The position numbers were made by a program, and so were the translations under genes. Under the pieces are notes generated by a model. That model worked only from the letters and a program-made list of their open reading frames with translations. It did not search any database and was not told where the DNA came from. From Archilochus colubris (taxonomy: Eukaryota > Chordata > Aves > Apodiformes > Trochilidae): 64,000 nt of DNA. Position 1 is the stretch's first letter, and the number at the start of each line of letters is the position of its first letter. The stretch covers positions 35,366,874-35,430,873 of the forward strand of contig CM041090.1 in NCBI GenBank assembly GCA_023079485.1, given 5' to 3'. Of this stretch, positions 1-10,420 are shown piece by piece.

Positions 1-1290
1 GCAGAGTGAGCTGCCCAGGCTGCATGTTCAGTAACTGAGATTTTGGTGTCAAATGGGAGGACATGACTGTGGCTGTGGCTGGGACATTTCATCTCTAGAT
101 ACCCTCTGTGCCTGTTGGGGTTGGGGGCATTTTCCATCCACCTTTTTCCTATGAGCTAATGAGGTTTCTCTTAGGAGTGTAGGTATCCAAGACCCCTCCC
201 CTTCTGCCAAATATTTGTTGCAAGAAGCCAAAATTATAAAAAGTTGACCTGGAGGGAAAGAGAATGATACAAACAAGCTTGCAAATCCTGACTAGAGAAA
301 TTGCATGAAACAAAAATACAATTTTTTTAAATTAAGTAGAGTTTTACTTAGGAGTGGTATGTATTGTGGCTATCACGTACAGACTTTGGAGGTATTAAAT
401 AGTTCTAAAATTATATGGCACTCTGTTGTGGGTTATTATATGTCTATTTGGGGTTTTTACCTGCAACAATCTTAACAATTATGTCTGTATAAGTTTTGCT
501 AAACCGTCCTGCAAGGTCAGAATTGTGGTCAGTGCTTCTGCAAAGAGAAGAGCTGAGATCTGTGAAGAACAACTTGTCAAGCTGGAAAACATGGAGCACC
601 TGCATTCTCCCATCACACATGGGAGAAGAAGGTTTTTCACAAGCATGTTGACTAAGAATGTCTGCAATACCTGTTCTGAATGCTGGCAGTCTGTGAGAGG
701 AGGAGGCAATGTCTCAGGCACTGGAGTGATTTGTAATAGCAGGGGGCTGGCAAGAGAAAGTGTCCAAAAATGGTTTCCTACAAAGATCTAAGTTCACCAT
801 TTCTGCTCCTGATGAGCAACACCTTAGGCAGTTCTGGATGTCTTCTTGATTTTTAAATGTGACTTGGAGACAGTTAATATTAATTAAAAGTACCAATAAC
901 TATGCTGGTTCTGCTGATCTGGGTGGAAAAGCAAAGTGTATCTGTCCAGGTTAATGATGCAGCCTTGTAATTGGTGGGTTTGGTTCTGAAGGCAAAAAAT
1001 CACCGTGGTAGTAGAGAAGCAGAAATAGTAAGCCACTGTTCAAATTCCCAGCCTGGTCTCTACTGTCTGAGTTTTAAACCTGAACCATGTACAAAATAAA
1101 AGCTGTATCATCTTTCTTAGCAGACAGGGAATTTATAGAGCACAAGATACAATTACCCCACAAAATATATTCCTTCCTCTAAGAAGAATGAAGTTTTTAT
1201 TTCACTGGAACTTTCCATTAAATATGGAAAAATTAATATAAATGGATTAATTATTTGTCACAGAAAAAAAAAATCTTGGCAAGTATGAAT

Positions 1291-1370
1291 GCATATATGT
1301 GTGTGTATATATACACATACATGTGTGTGTATATATATGTACATGCACACGTACATAAAAACACACATAT
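1291..1370. repeat. TG/TA-rich microsatellite
   Basis: Imperfect alternating purine-pyrimidine DNA built from TG, TA and CA dinucleotides. It includes a perfect 16-bp palindrome at 1302-1317 (TGTGTATATATACACA). Such tracts mutate by slippage and can form Z-DNA or a small cruciform. The His/Thr/Tyr-rich minus-strand frame across it (1258-1605) is a by-product of the repeat. Confidence 0.8.
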
Positions 1371-3029
1371 TTTCATGAGTTGGCCATTTCTCACTGCAGG
1401 AGCCTTCTGTTAGTGCTGGGTGCAGGTGTTTGCCTGCTAAAAATAGTATATGCATGATGTTCAGGCAACAGTTCTTATCAGCCCTGCCTGCCAGTGGCTG
1501 CATCCCCCGAAGGATTACCGAGCTTTTACAACCTGCCTGAAAAGCTGAAATTAAATACCTAAATGAAGAATACTCAGAGTTGGCCAGCTTGGTCTTATGC
1601 ACCATTCTCCATGCTTTCAGTTTGAAATCATCTTTCTATGAAGCAGGGAGGAAAAATCCTGATGAGAAACTGGTAAAGGATGAGGAATGCACTCAAGACA
1701 GAGATCCAAAGGGAAATAAAGGTGTGGCTTGTGTTTCATCTTTAAGTATGAGATAAGAGTGTGGCCATGAATACCTCAAACAGAGACAATATCAAAACCT
1801 GAGCCGTGTTTTCCCTTACAGCAGCCTTTGTACAGGGAATTTGGCAGTAGGGTCTGAAAAGCAGAGTTATGCCAAATATATGCTAAGAGGGAATTTTTCT
1901 CTCTGTACAGTCAATGCACAGAATTAAAGGTGAGAACCTACATGTGTTGAGCATTTATAGATTAAAAAAAAAATTTAAAAATCAATAGGTTTTGCAGATG
2001 TGCATTAGGGAAATGTAGAAATGAGCAGTGTGCTGCCCGAAAATCCTGTTCTGTTGCACTCGAGGAAGTCTGCCTTGTCATTTCATGAGTAAGCACATTC
2101 CCAGGGAAAAGGCACAGTCACATATAGATATGAAATGGAGAGCCTTGTAGAGGTTTTAGAGCCACCAGGAGTGACTGAGGCACAGGGTGATGTAACCTCA
2201 CCAGCTGGGATCTGGAAGCTGCTCTGGGCCAGCACATCCATTTCTGGGTTTGATCCCACTGGCAACAAGGTTGGTTTGACCTTCAGTGAGCTTACTTATT
2301 CCCTGGAAATGCCTGGTCAAGGAGTTGGTAGCATCTTCCCATTTGGTCTGACCAAAAGCTTTGCTGTAGCCTCCACACAAATTACAGGGCTCAGCTCAGG
2401 GGTCACTGGATAAAATACCATGACCTGTAGCACACAGGAGGTCAGCCTAGGTGACCTAGATGTCCCCTTTGCCCTTACACTCTATGAATACTCCTGCAAG
2501 ACCAACTGCCTTAATCCCTTTCCAAAGAGATGAGGGGATACTGATCTTCTCCTGTAAGACTTTCCATCTCCATTACGCTGCACACATTTAAGCAGCTCAC
2601 GTTCACCCATATGGTCAAGCACATACTTTGCATTTGTCTTCTGCTCTGGTGTTAATGATCCTACCAGATGTATTCACATATGACTGCAGGAAATTCACCC
2701 AGCATGTGCAGTCATTTTGGAACAGTGCATCGGGTAAGAGATACCATCTTTTAGAGGGTGGGTGGGGGGAGCTTGTATTGATTCATTCCAGCAAATTTCA
2801 GAGAAAAAAAAAGACAAATAGGTGAATTCTCTTCTTTCCAGCAAAATTTCTGGCCACCAACACAAGAGTGTCTTCAAACAAAGGATTTTTTTCCCCCTCC
2901 TCAGATGTCCTCAGACACTGAATTTGGTAAATCTGATAATGCACATTTCCATAGCAACAAACAGTGGTGACCCAAACACAGGATTATGTGACTTCACTCA
3001 GAGTCGAGCAGAATATTAACAAGGATACT

Positions 3030-3175
3030 GATAGCTAATACTTTCCATTTCTGTGGCACCTCCCTGCAGAGGATTTCAGGGAGCTTTATGCACCTCACCC
3101 CCAGTTTGCAGATGGAGAGATGAAGAGGAGAAAAAATAATCAGCCTATTCTGAGATCAAGAAAAGAGGCTGGGCT
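3030..3175 (+). mobile_element. MIR-like ancient SINE remnant
   Basis: The order of words matches the amniote MIR/CORE-SINE type. A 'ctgtggcacctcc' segment is followed by 'gaggatttcagggagcttta', the counterpart of the usual 'aggatctcaaagcactttacaaa'. Then come 'cacccccagtttgcagatgg' and 'agagatgaagagga', the counterpart of 'ccccattttacagatggggaaactgaggcac'. The copy is strongly diverged and its ends are uncertain. The call rests on recalled family structure, not on an alignment. Confidence 0.5.
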
Positions 3176-3850
3176 GAGAGCTCCAGGAGGGAGGAGAACA
3201 GTGGCAAAGACCAAATCTTCTGGACTACAAGCAGCACATGGAGCTGATAAGGTCCTTCTCTTACCCATCCCTAAGTGCTGCTTTCTCTGGGATAACGCAT
3301 CCACCTGACTGCTTCCCATCCCCTCTTTCTGTCTGCTCAGAGGGTTCTCTGGGGCAAAATGACATTTGTAGGTCCCTCTCCCCTCTGCTATCATGCAATA
3401 CGTTGCAATTATCCCTCCCTGGGCAGTCCAGGCTGCTGGACCACCTGTGACTGGGCTCAAAGGCATGAAGGTTTCCTTCATTTAAAGTGATTTACTTCAG
3501 GTGATGTCGTGAAGGCAGAGGCAGTTCACAAATACAGGGTGCCTGGCCTCAGACCTGAAATACATGAAATGCAAATCCAGGAGATTAGACTTCAGCAAAG
3601 GACATTACAGAACCAACTGGGTGAACAAGCACCGTGCAATACTCACCGGCATCATGGTAGGGGGGAAGATCCTAGTGTCTGGATTTAGGCAGCACATCAT
3701 GGAAAACAACCTGTACCTCACTGATGGCAGGTTAAAAAGACTGTTGCATCTTCAGAAACTCAAGGAGCCTTTTAATTTCAAAAGGAATTTAATGAAAATG
3801 ATAAAAGGAAGAACATCCCTATCTCTCCTCCCTCAGATGGGTGTAATACA

Positions 3851-3883
3851 GCATCGAACCTTTTTATGCATCGAACCTTTTAT
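3851..3883. repeat. Short tandem duplication, 17-bp unit
   Basis: The unit gcatcgaacctttttat (3851-3867) is followed directly by a second copy lacking one T (3868-3883). This is a simple local duplication with no known function. Confidence 0.85.
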
Positions 3884-4898
3884 CTGTAATTAGAATTGGC
3901 TTCATACAGATCCACTGGTAGGTATTCCATGCAGAGAGAGTTCTGGTGCTGTAATAAAATGCCATGTGATTTTTTTTTATTTATTGTTATAATACATGCC
4001 AGAACAACTTCCAGAGATCTGTCTGGGTTTAGAAATGAAGCTCTGAAAGGCTGCTCTAAACTGAAACCCTAGAAGAGGTTCTTTTGCATGTCTCTGAGAT
4101 ACTGTGCTATTGTGGTTGTGCCCTAAATTTGCAAGAGGAGGGGGAATTCATTCAGTGAAGAACTTGGGCATGAGTTTATCTCCAAGTATTGTAGAAAGTA
4201 CCTTTAAAAACAAGGAGAAGTTATCCACATGCTGAGACCACACTTGAAATAACCTTATTTTTTTGGTTCACTGTGATTTTCAGAATACCCATAAAGCTTT
4301 AAAAAAACAGATCAAAGAAAAAAAAATTTTTCAGCCCTAATAATCTGTTTCACCTGGGACTACTTGAAGACTTCTTTTACAGGAAGGCAAAAGGATAATT
4401 TGGAGAAAAAGGGATCACATTTTCAGGTATTTTTGGCAGCGTGTATAGGACAGGGAAGCAGGGACATTTGTGGCACAGCCCACTGAGTAGGACGCCCACC
4501 TACTCATGGGATGCATGGGAATCCCTTTTTGCTGCACTGGGAGAGTCACATAAACCTTGTCTCTTCCTTCCTTCCCTCTGGAAGAGAGCCTCAATCATTT
4601 ATTTGCACAGCGCTGGTTACATGAAACTTGTTTTTTAGGGTCCCTCTCAGAAGGCTGTAGCTTCCAGGGGAGGCTGTCAGAACTCTGTGATGTGACCTCC
4701 ACCCTGAAGCAAATAAGTGGTTTGGCATGTAAGTAATGCTGAGACAGATGTAACAGGAGGAGGGCTTCTTTTCAGACCTGCAGATGTGTTACATATTGCA
4801 AGAGCACCAGAAGAAAGTGTCCTATAATCAGTCTGCATCTCCTCACAAGAAATAAACCTCCTGTCCCCTTTTATTGCTCTCACTTGAGAGAATCTATT

Positions 4899-4998
4899 AA
4901 AAAAAAAAAAAAAAAAAAAGTGAAAAAAAAAAGAAAAGAAAAAGGAAAAAATAAAAAAGGAAAGAAAAAGAAGAAGAAGAAGAAGAAGAAAAAAATAG
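4899..4998. repeat. Poly-A followed by A/G-rich low complexity and (AAG)n
   Basis: A run of 21 A (4899-4919) passes into A-rich DNA and then an AAG-type repeat at about 4968-4990, ending against the CR1 fragment. An AATAAA hexamer lies 43 bp before the A run (4851-4856). The run could therefore be the old tail of a retrocopy inserted on the plus strand, or simple A-rich slippage DNA. CR1 elements themselves do not end in poly-A. Confidence 0.8.
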
Positions 4999-5080
4999 TA
5001 GAATCATAGAATGTGCTGAGTTGAAAGGGATGCATTGGGATCAACTCCTGTCCCTGTATAGGGCACCAAGTATTTCATGA
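4999..5080 (-). mobile_element. CR1 LINE 3' end fragment
   Basis: On the plus strand this begins tagaatcatagaatgtgctg and continues with 'agttgaaagggatgcattgg' and 'gatcaactcctgtccctgta'. That is the reverse complement of a CR1 3' end of the type carrying 'gtgctgagttggaaggga'. The copy is about 80 bp, heavily 5' truncated, and abuts an A/G-rich tract at its 3' side. It encodes nothing. Confidence 0.85.
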
Positions 5081-6419
5081 CTCTCAAGGCCTTTTAGAGG
5101 GAAGTAATAATATTCTGTGACAAAAGACCTTGGCTGGGTTTAGGGTGGAATTTCTGAGGGGCAGACCTTGCTGAGAATTTGAGGCAACCCCGTATCCAGT
5201 TGCTGTCCTGGTTCAGGAAATGCTGTCTATGTGTCACAAAAAAAGGCGCGGTGTAAACCAGCTGAGTGTTGGAGTTCTGCACGAGCTCATAAATTAACAT
5301 CCACTCTGAAAGAAAATCCGTGTATGTTACTGCACACAGTTACTGCACATCCCTGCTGGAGAGCAGCTGCAAAATCCCTGAACAGCTACTGGAGCCATGG
5401 TCTCAACTACCCAACTCGAGGAGATTTTAGCTGTGGCTCACATACCCTGTAGAGAATCAGACTGGGCTTTGGAGGAAAAGAACCAGCAGAACACCATAAT
5501 CCAAACCTACAGAAAGCCAGCATTCCCTTGAACTTTTTGCATGTGTCTCAAGCAGTCAGCCTGTCAAAGGAGAGTTGCTCTGGACTATAACTCCAAAGCA
5601 CATTTTCTTGTAGCTGATTCAGTAGAAGAGGCATTTGTTATTTTTTAGTGACATAGGGTGTTGACATAATTTGCAGATCCTTTTGATATTGATGGAAAAC
5701 AGATTTCTTTTTTATCCCTGGGGATTGAATAAAGTGGACAAACTTTGTAGATGAAGGGGACGAACAGTGCTGTGTCCAACACAGGTGGTGTCACACTTTT
5801 ACCTGTATGACAGAATGTCTCCAAACCTTTAAGTGAATTCAGGACAGAAACATTTTGCACAGAAATTTTTTTCCAAACAGCTTCATGGTACCCACCTCCT
5901 GCCACACTCTTCCTGCTAGCACCAGCCCAAAGGAAAATGAAAGGAATGGGAGATTTTTTGCCAGTCCATGAGCTACCTAGAAACTGTAGAATTAAACTGA
6001 GGGACGAAGAGCATCTTCCAAATAAATTAAACTCATCAGTTAGAAATTTCTTAGAAGCCAAGGTGCATGAGGAAGACACCAGAAGGAAGGTGTAGAGCAT
6101 CCTGCTGAAGTCCAGAGGAATTGTCATACCCTCAGCTGATTGCAATGGTCTTCCAAACTTCCACTACCACCAGCAGACCTGTTACAAGCAAGAGGCTTTC
6201 CTGGAAGTCAAGTCCATCTCTGTGTCCTCTTATAAAGCCAGATAGGTGAACCAAAGAAGCTGTCTTGATTCCTGAACAGATGTCAGCCACATTCCCTTGG
6301 TCTTCATCTGGGGCCCAGCACATTTGGACCCTGCTGGCAGACCTGCTGCTTGTTGTTTTGTTCAAATAAAAAGCAGGATATGACTTGCAGAATTTTGTCC
6401 TGAATTCTGTGGATAAGAT
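5081..6419. other. Non-coding DNA between two CR1 copies
   Basis: No gene is recognised. At 5645-6365 the minus strand holds two overlapping open frames of 166 and 77 codons, and the plus strand is also open for about 96 codons (roughly 5808-6095). Neither strand gives a product I can relate to a family. An AATAAA hexamer lies at about 6365. I leave the stretch as non-coding. Confidence 0.6.
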
Positions 6420-6566
6420 AATAGAATCATAGAATCTTCATGGTTGTAGAGGACCTTCAAGATCATCAAGTCCAACTGTCAGTCCTACACCACCTTAGCC
6501 ACAAAGTCATCTCCTGAAGTGCCTGTTTTTTCATCTACCTGTTTTTTCAATACTTCCAGGGATGAT
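6420..6566 (-). mobile_element. CR1 LINE 3' fragment
   Basis: The plus strand begins with two octamers (atagaatcatagaatctt) followed by 'aggaccttcaagatcatcaa', 'gtccaactgtcagtcctaca' and 'ccaccttagccacaaagtca'. It closes near 'atacttccagggatgattca'. This is a standard avian CR1 3' region read backwards, about 145 bp and 5' truncated. A short internal duplication of cctgttttttcatcta / cctgttttttcaata lies at about 6522-6551. Confidence 0.92.
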
Positions 6567-7744
6567 TCAGACGATGGGATATTTCAGGGGGAATAGAACA
6601 GGGATCATGTGCTCTCTGGAGAAGAAAGGTCTTTGCCGTAGGAAGATGATGCAATTAGCCCTTGCCATCAGGGAGCTTAGGCAGCCTGTGCTGGGCTGTG
6701 GTGGCAGCCAGACACTTCTCCTTCTCACCACCTTGTCACCGCAAACATTTCTCAAGTCTGAAGAAACACTTCAGGGGAAGTGACTTTGTTATTTCCCGCA
6801 GGCAAGTATATATAGACCAGCCAGTGCCTCATGCTTTACACACAGTCAAGTCAGGGGGGATATTGCATTCAAACACTTCAGAGTTATAATAAAATGGACC
6901 TGTGTGGGACCAAGGGAGGGACCAGCTCCTCAGATGCTTCCTTCCCTACCCTGCCCCAGTAGTGGCATACACATATATTGCTTTTTTTCCTTCCTAAAGC
7001 CCATGACCATTCCTAATTCCAGGCAGAGCTCCCCAGGGGCTCAGCTCCAGGCTGACTTCCATGCATCATGTAAGATAGAAGAGGCAATAATGTTGGAAAC
7101 CCCAGACCACTTAGACCTTCAGAAGAGAACATGCTTATTTCCTTTGCAAGTTACCTAAGCCCTTAAGGAAAACTCGGAAGGAGGAGACTATGAAAAGAGG
7201 GTAAGAATGGAATGAAAAGATGGCGTTTCCAAACAAAACACTAAACCAAAGTAAATTCAAAATTTTGAAATCTTGTTTGACCTTATCATCTTCTTCAACC
7301 CCCTGAATCCTAACCCTGTACCACACCCTGATTTGGCTGGGCCAAAACACAAGGTAAATTCTACTTCTTTAATGAATAGCTTCCATTTCCCCAAGCCCCT
7401 GCTTGATGGTCCATTGAATGCACTGGTTTGGACAGAAAACCCACCCAGCTCTAACACTTCAGTCAGCAGGAAGCTATAGGTACATTTTTCTTTCCTAAAG
7501 TGATTATGAAAACTTTCTTCCATCAAATCCTCTGCGGAGCAGAGCCTAAGGAAAGGCTCAAATATGGGCTGAGCTGTAACATTACTCTGTGGGGAGGTTT
7601 GTCCCTAAGGTAACTTGCACTGGAAAAGTTTGTTAGCCATAAAAGTAAACACTGCTATAGTAACCTGTGCAAAATGGCCCATGCCAGCAAATCTCACAAT
7701 TCACTGCATTCACAGGGGGGTCAGATGCACCAAACCTGCCTTTA

Positions 7745-8205
7745 AGTGACTCAGGATGTTGCTCAGTGCATGGTATTTTTTGAAGCTAACCCCCCTGTCT
7801 TCAGTTCTTGTCTGAACTTCTCCCAGAACCCCATCTGGGTGGTTTCTCTCTTCCTTGTCTTTTCCATTATCTCCTGTCACTGTCAACAGTGGATCCCATT
7901 TTCATTCCTCTTGGAGACTTCACCCAGCCTCTGCATTTTATTTATTTTGTGGTCATAACCAGTCTTCCTGATTTCTACCTTGAACTGGAGCTCTTCCTCA
8001 CACCTGCTTTGCCTCTTCACCTCCTGCTGTCATTTACCAGCCTGTTCCAGCTTCCTTGACCAAGCAGCTGCCATCTCCTCAGCCTCTAGGAAGAACATCT
8101 TTGCCCAGCCAGGACAAGCATCCTCCAACCCTCTCTGCCAAGAGCTCCCTGCTTCTCTGCCAATGCAACATCATTCTTCTCCTCACACAGTTCCTGGGAA
8201 TCTTT
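7745..8205. repeat. Pyrimidine-rich (C/T) biased tract
   Basis: The plus strand over about 460 bp is dominated by C and T in short clusters such as ctctcttccttgtcttttcc and ctcttcacctcctgctgtca. There is no fixed repeat unit. The skew removes stop codons and leaves several plus-strand frames of 60-125 codons that are Leu/Ser/Pro/Phe-rich. These are composition artefacts rather than genes. Confidence 0.6.
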
Positions 8206-10251
8206 GCTCTGGGGGCATCAGAGAGGTCAGCTTTCATAAATTAAATGCCAGATGGCAACAGAAGAAAGTATTGAGGGTTACATGGGTACAAGTCCTGTCC
8301 TGGGAAGTAAGATTGCATATAGTCCCAGAGGCTGGCAATATTCCAGCAACATATTAATTTCCCACAGTTTTATCTTTTTACAAGCACCATGACCACTAGG
8401 TCATGACCAAGAGAGAAATTTCTGGACAAGATGGATCTGATAATTGAATTGCTACACCCCTTCTTACATTCTGATTAACTTCCCCTACACATCCAGAGGC
8501 AACACTCAAATCCCAGCACTTGAGTCAACTGGCCACCTCCTTCATGACACCCAGGTTCAACTGATAAGGGTGGGGACAGACCAAGCAACTTCAACCACTT
8601 GGAGATTCTTGATATGCCATAGGTCTGGATATCAGTTTGCCTAGACTTCTCCTTGGTGGCTTTCCTCTGTGAGCATGGGATTCATCCTGTCCTGGTTCTG
8701 GAGGTCACTATCATTTCCTCTTCCTAGTCTTTACATCTACATTCCTGCAGTAGCAGCTCTACAAGGTTGAGATCTTTTGGAATTTCTCCTCATGGTTTCA
8801 GGAACCACCTTTGGTGTCCTTTAGGCATCTGTAAAGATGCAGTCAAGACCTGGAGAAACCTGAGGGATCTGTTAACATAGCCAGCAGTACTTGTACTGGT
8901 TATCTCACACAGCCAAAGTCTGTATAGCTTTTAAGTCATCCCTCCACACGCCCCTCCTGGTACTCAGCCATTCAAATTAGGAGCCATGGAGAGGCAACCA
9001 ATTCCCTCCCTACCTCATGCACACAAAAACTATCACTACGTTAGGACACCTCATAAATAAAACATATGTCAGAAGTTTTCCTTGCATCAGGCACCGCAAA
9101 CAAATGCATTCAGCTGTGTTTGAGTGAGAAGACTTATGTACTAATCAGTGTTGCAGGAAATCATGTTTATACCTGCACAGAAATTGCTCAAGAACAGTAT
9201 GTCCTTGTGAAACTATTGCCTCTATCCCCTCCCTTGCTCCTTCAATCCCACCATGGCCAATGCCTGGGAGATCCAGGTTTACTTGGCCACAGAGTTAAAA
9301 CTACGTAAATGCAGCATTGCTGGATGCCAGGGGTCTGTTTATTTAGTAGCTCTGATTCCTCTTCTCGTTCCTCTTCCTTCCTTTTTGTTCTTTGCTTCCT
9401 TTTTTTCCTGGACCCAGTTTGAAATGAGAGCTCCTTCCTCCTCCAGAAAGCCATAGGAGCCCCTTGGAGAAGTAAATTCCTTTTTTTCTTGAGGGCTGGG
9501 ACCTCTGTCCCCACACAGGGGATGCACATTTCACCCATCCAGCATCCACTCTGCAGTGCAACAGTCTGGTGACAGGTGACAATTTTCTCCTGGCATCAGT
9601 CCCTAGTAAATTATGACAGGAGCAAGGAGGAAAGCAGGGAGCTTTCTGGAGATGCTGTTGCTTCCCGTGGTGTGTACCAGTAGCAGGCAATGGCTTGGAG
9701 CTATGCTTTGACTCCAAGAGTTCTGCTGGCATAGAGCAAGCCCAGGATCCCAGGCTCTTCCTGCAGAGGAGGTGACAGCAGTGACACAGGTCATCTGCTG
9801 CTAGAAACCATCTTTTCCCAATGTCTCTTGAAATCTCTGTATTCGAAGTGGATGTCAGAGCAGGGCATTGCTGCACATGGGCCATGACATCAAAAGGGTC
9901 TAAAGGGTATGACTGAACATGACAGCAGTGCAGGCAAATTCAAGAGAATTTCATAGAAAATTATTCTTCTTCACAGAAGTGAGCTTCAAACATGCAGGGA
10001 TCTACAGACAGAGTTAAGGAAAATACCCAGTACAGGGATCGACCCTCTTTGTAGTACACAAAAGTGTGCAGGGTTTTGTGTACCAAAGTCCAGAAGCCAG
10101 AAATACAACCACAGCTGTAGCCAGTTTAAAAGCCTGGAATATTTTTGACCACTAACAGTGTCTGGGAAGAAATGAAGATGAATGTGACTGTCTAAAATTA
10201 GAGAAATCTAACTTCTCTCTCTCTCATTGTCTTTGTTTGGAAGAGCATTTT

Positions 10252-10420
10252 CCTTTGGTTTTATGGGTTTTGTTGTTGTTGTTGTATTTGCTTGATTGGT
10301 TGGGTTTTTTGTTTTTTGGTTTTTGGTTTTTTGTTGTTGTTGTTGTTGTTTCGTTTTGTTTATGTTTTTTGTTGTTGTTGTTTTGGGTTTTTTTGGTTTG
10401 GGGTTGTTGTTTTTTTTTTG
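10252..10420. repeat. GTT/T-rich low-complexity tract
   Basis: T- and G-only DNA with three blocks of GTT trinucleotides (about 10271-10285, 10333-10350 and 10370-10382), separated by T runs and GGTTTTT-type words. On the minus strand it reads as (CAA)n with A-runs. Open frames through it encode runs of Leu/Val/Phe or Lys/Thr/Asn/Gln and are artefacts. Confidence 0.9.

Larger units (their letters stand above)
1..4898. other. AT-rich non-coding DNA
   Basis: No gene is recognised here. Open frames are short and unrelated to any family I know. The stretch holds a TG/TA microsatellite (1291-1370), a MIR-like remnant near 3030-3175 and a small tandem duplication at 3851-3883. Several T- or A-rich runs occur, for example around 1950-1980 and 4250-4335. 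A 109-codon plus-strand frame starting at 3564 is Lys/Arg-rich but has no recognisable domain. The rest is unique-looking sequence. Confidence 0.7.

Noticed and set aside
1258..1605. His/Thr/Tyr-repeat frame
   Set aside because: It translates the TG/TA microsatellite on the minus strand.
2755..2771. G-rich run near gggtgggtgggggg
   Set aside because: Only three separable G-tracts with loops, so it misses the strict quadruplex rule.
9343..9885. 180-codon minus-strand frame
   Set aside because: It ends in Lys/Arg/Glu-rich sequence translated from a T/C-rich tract, and the rest has no domain.
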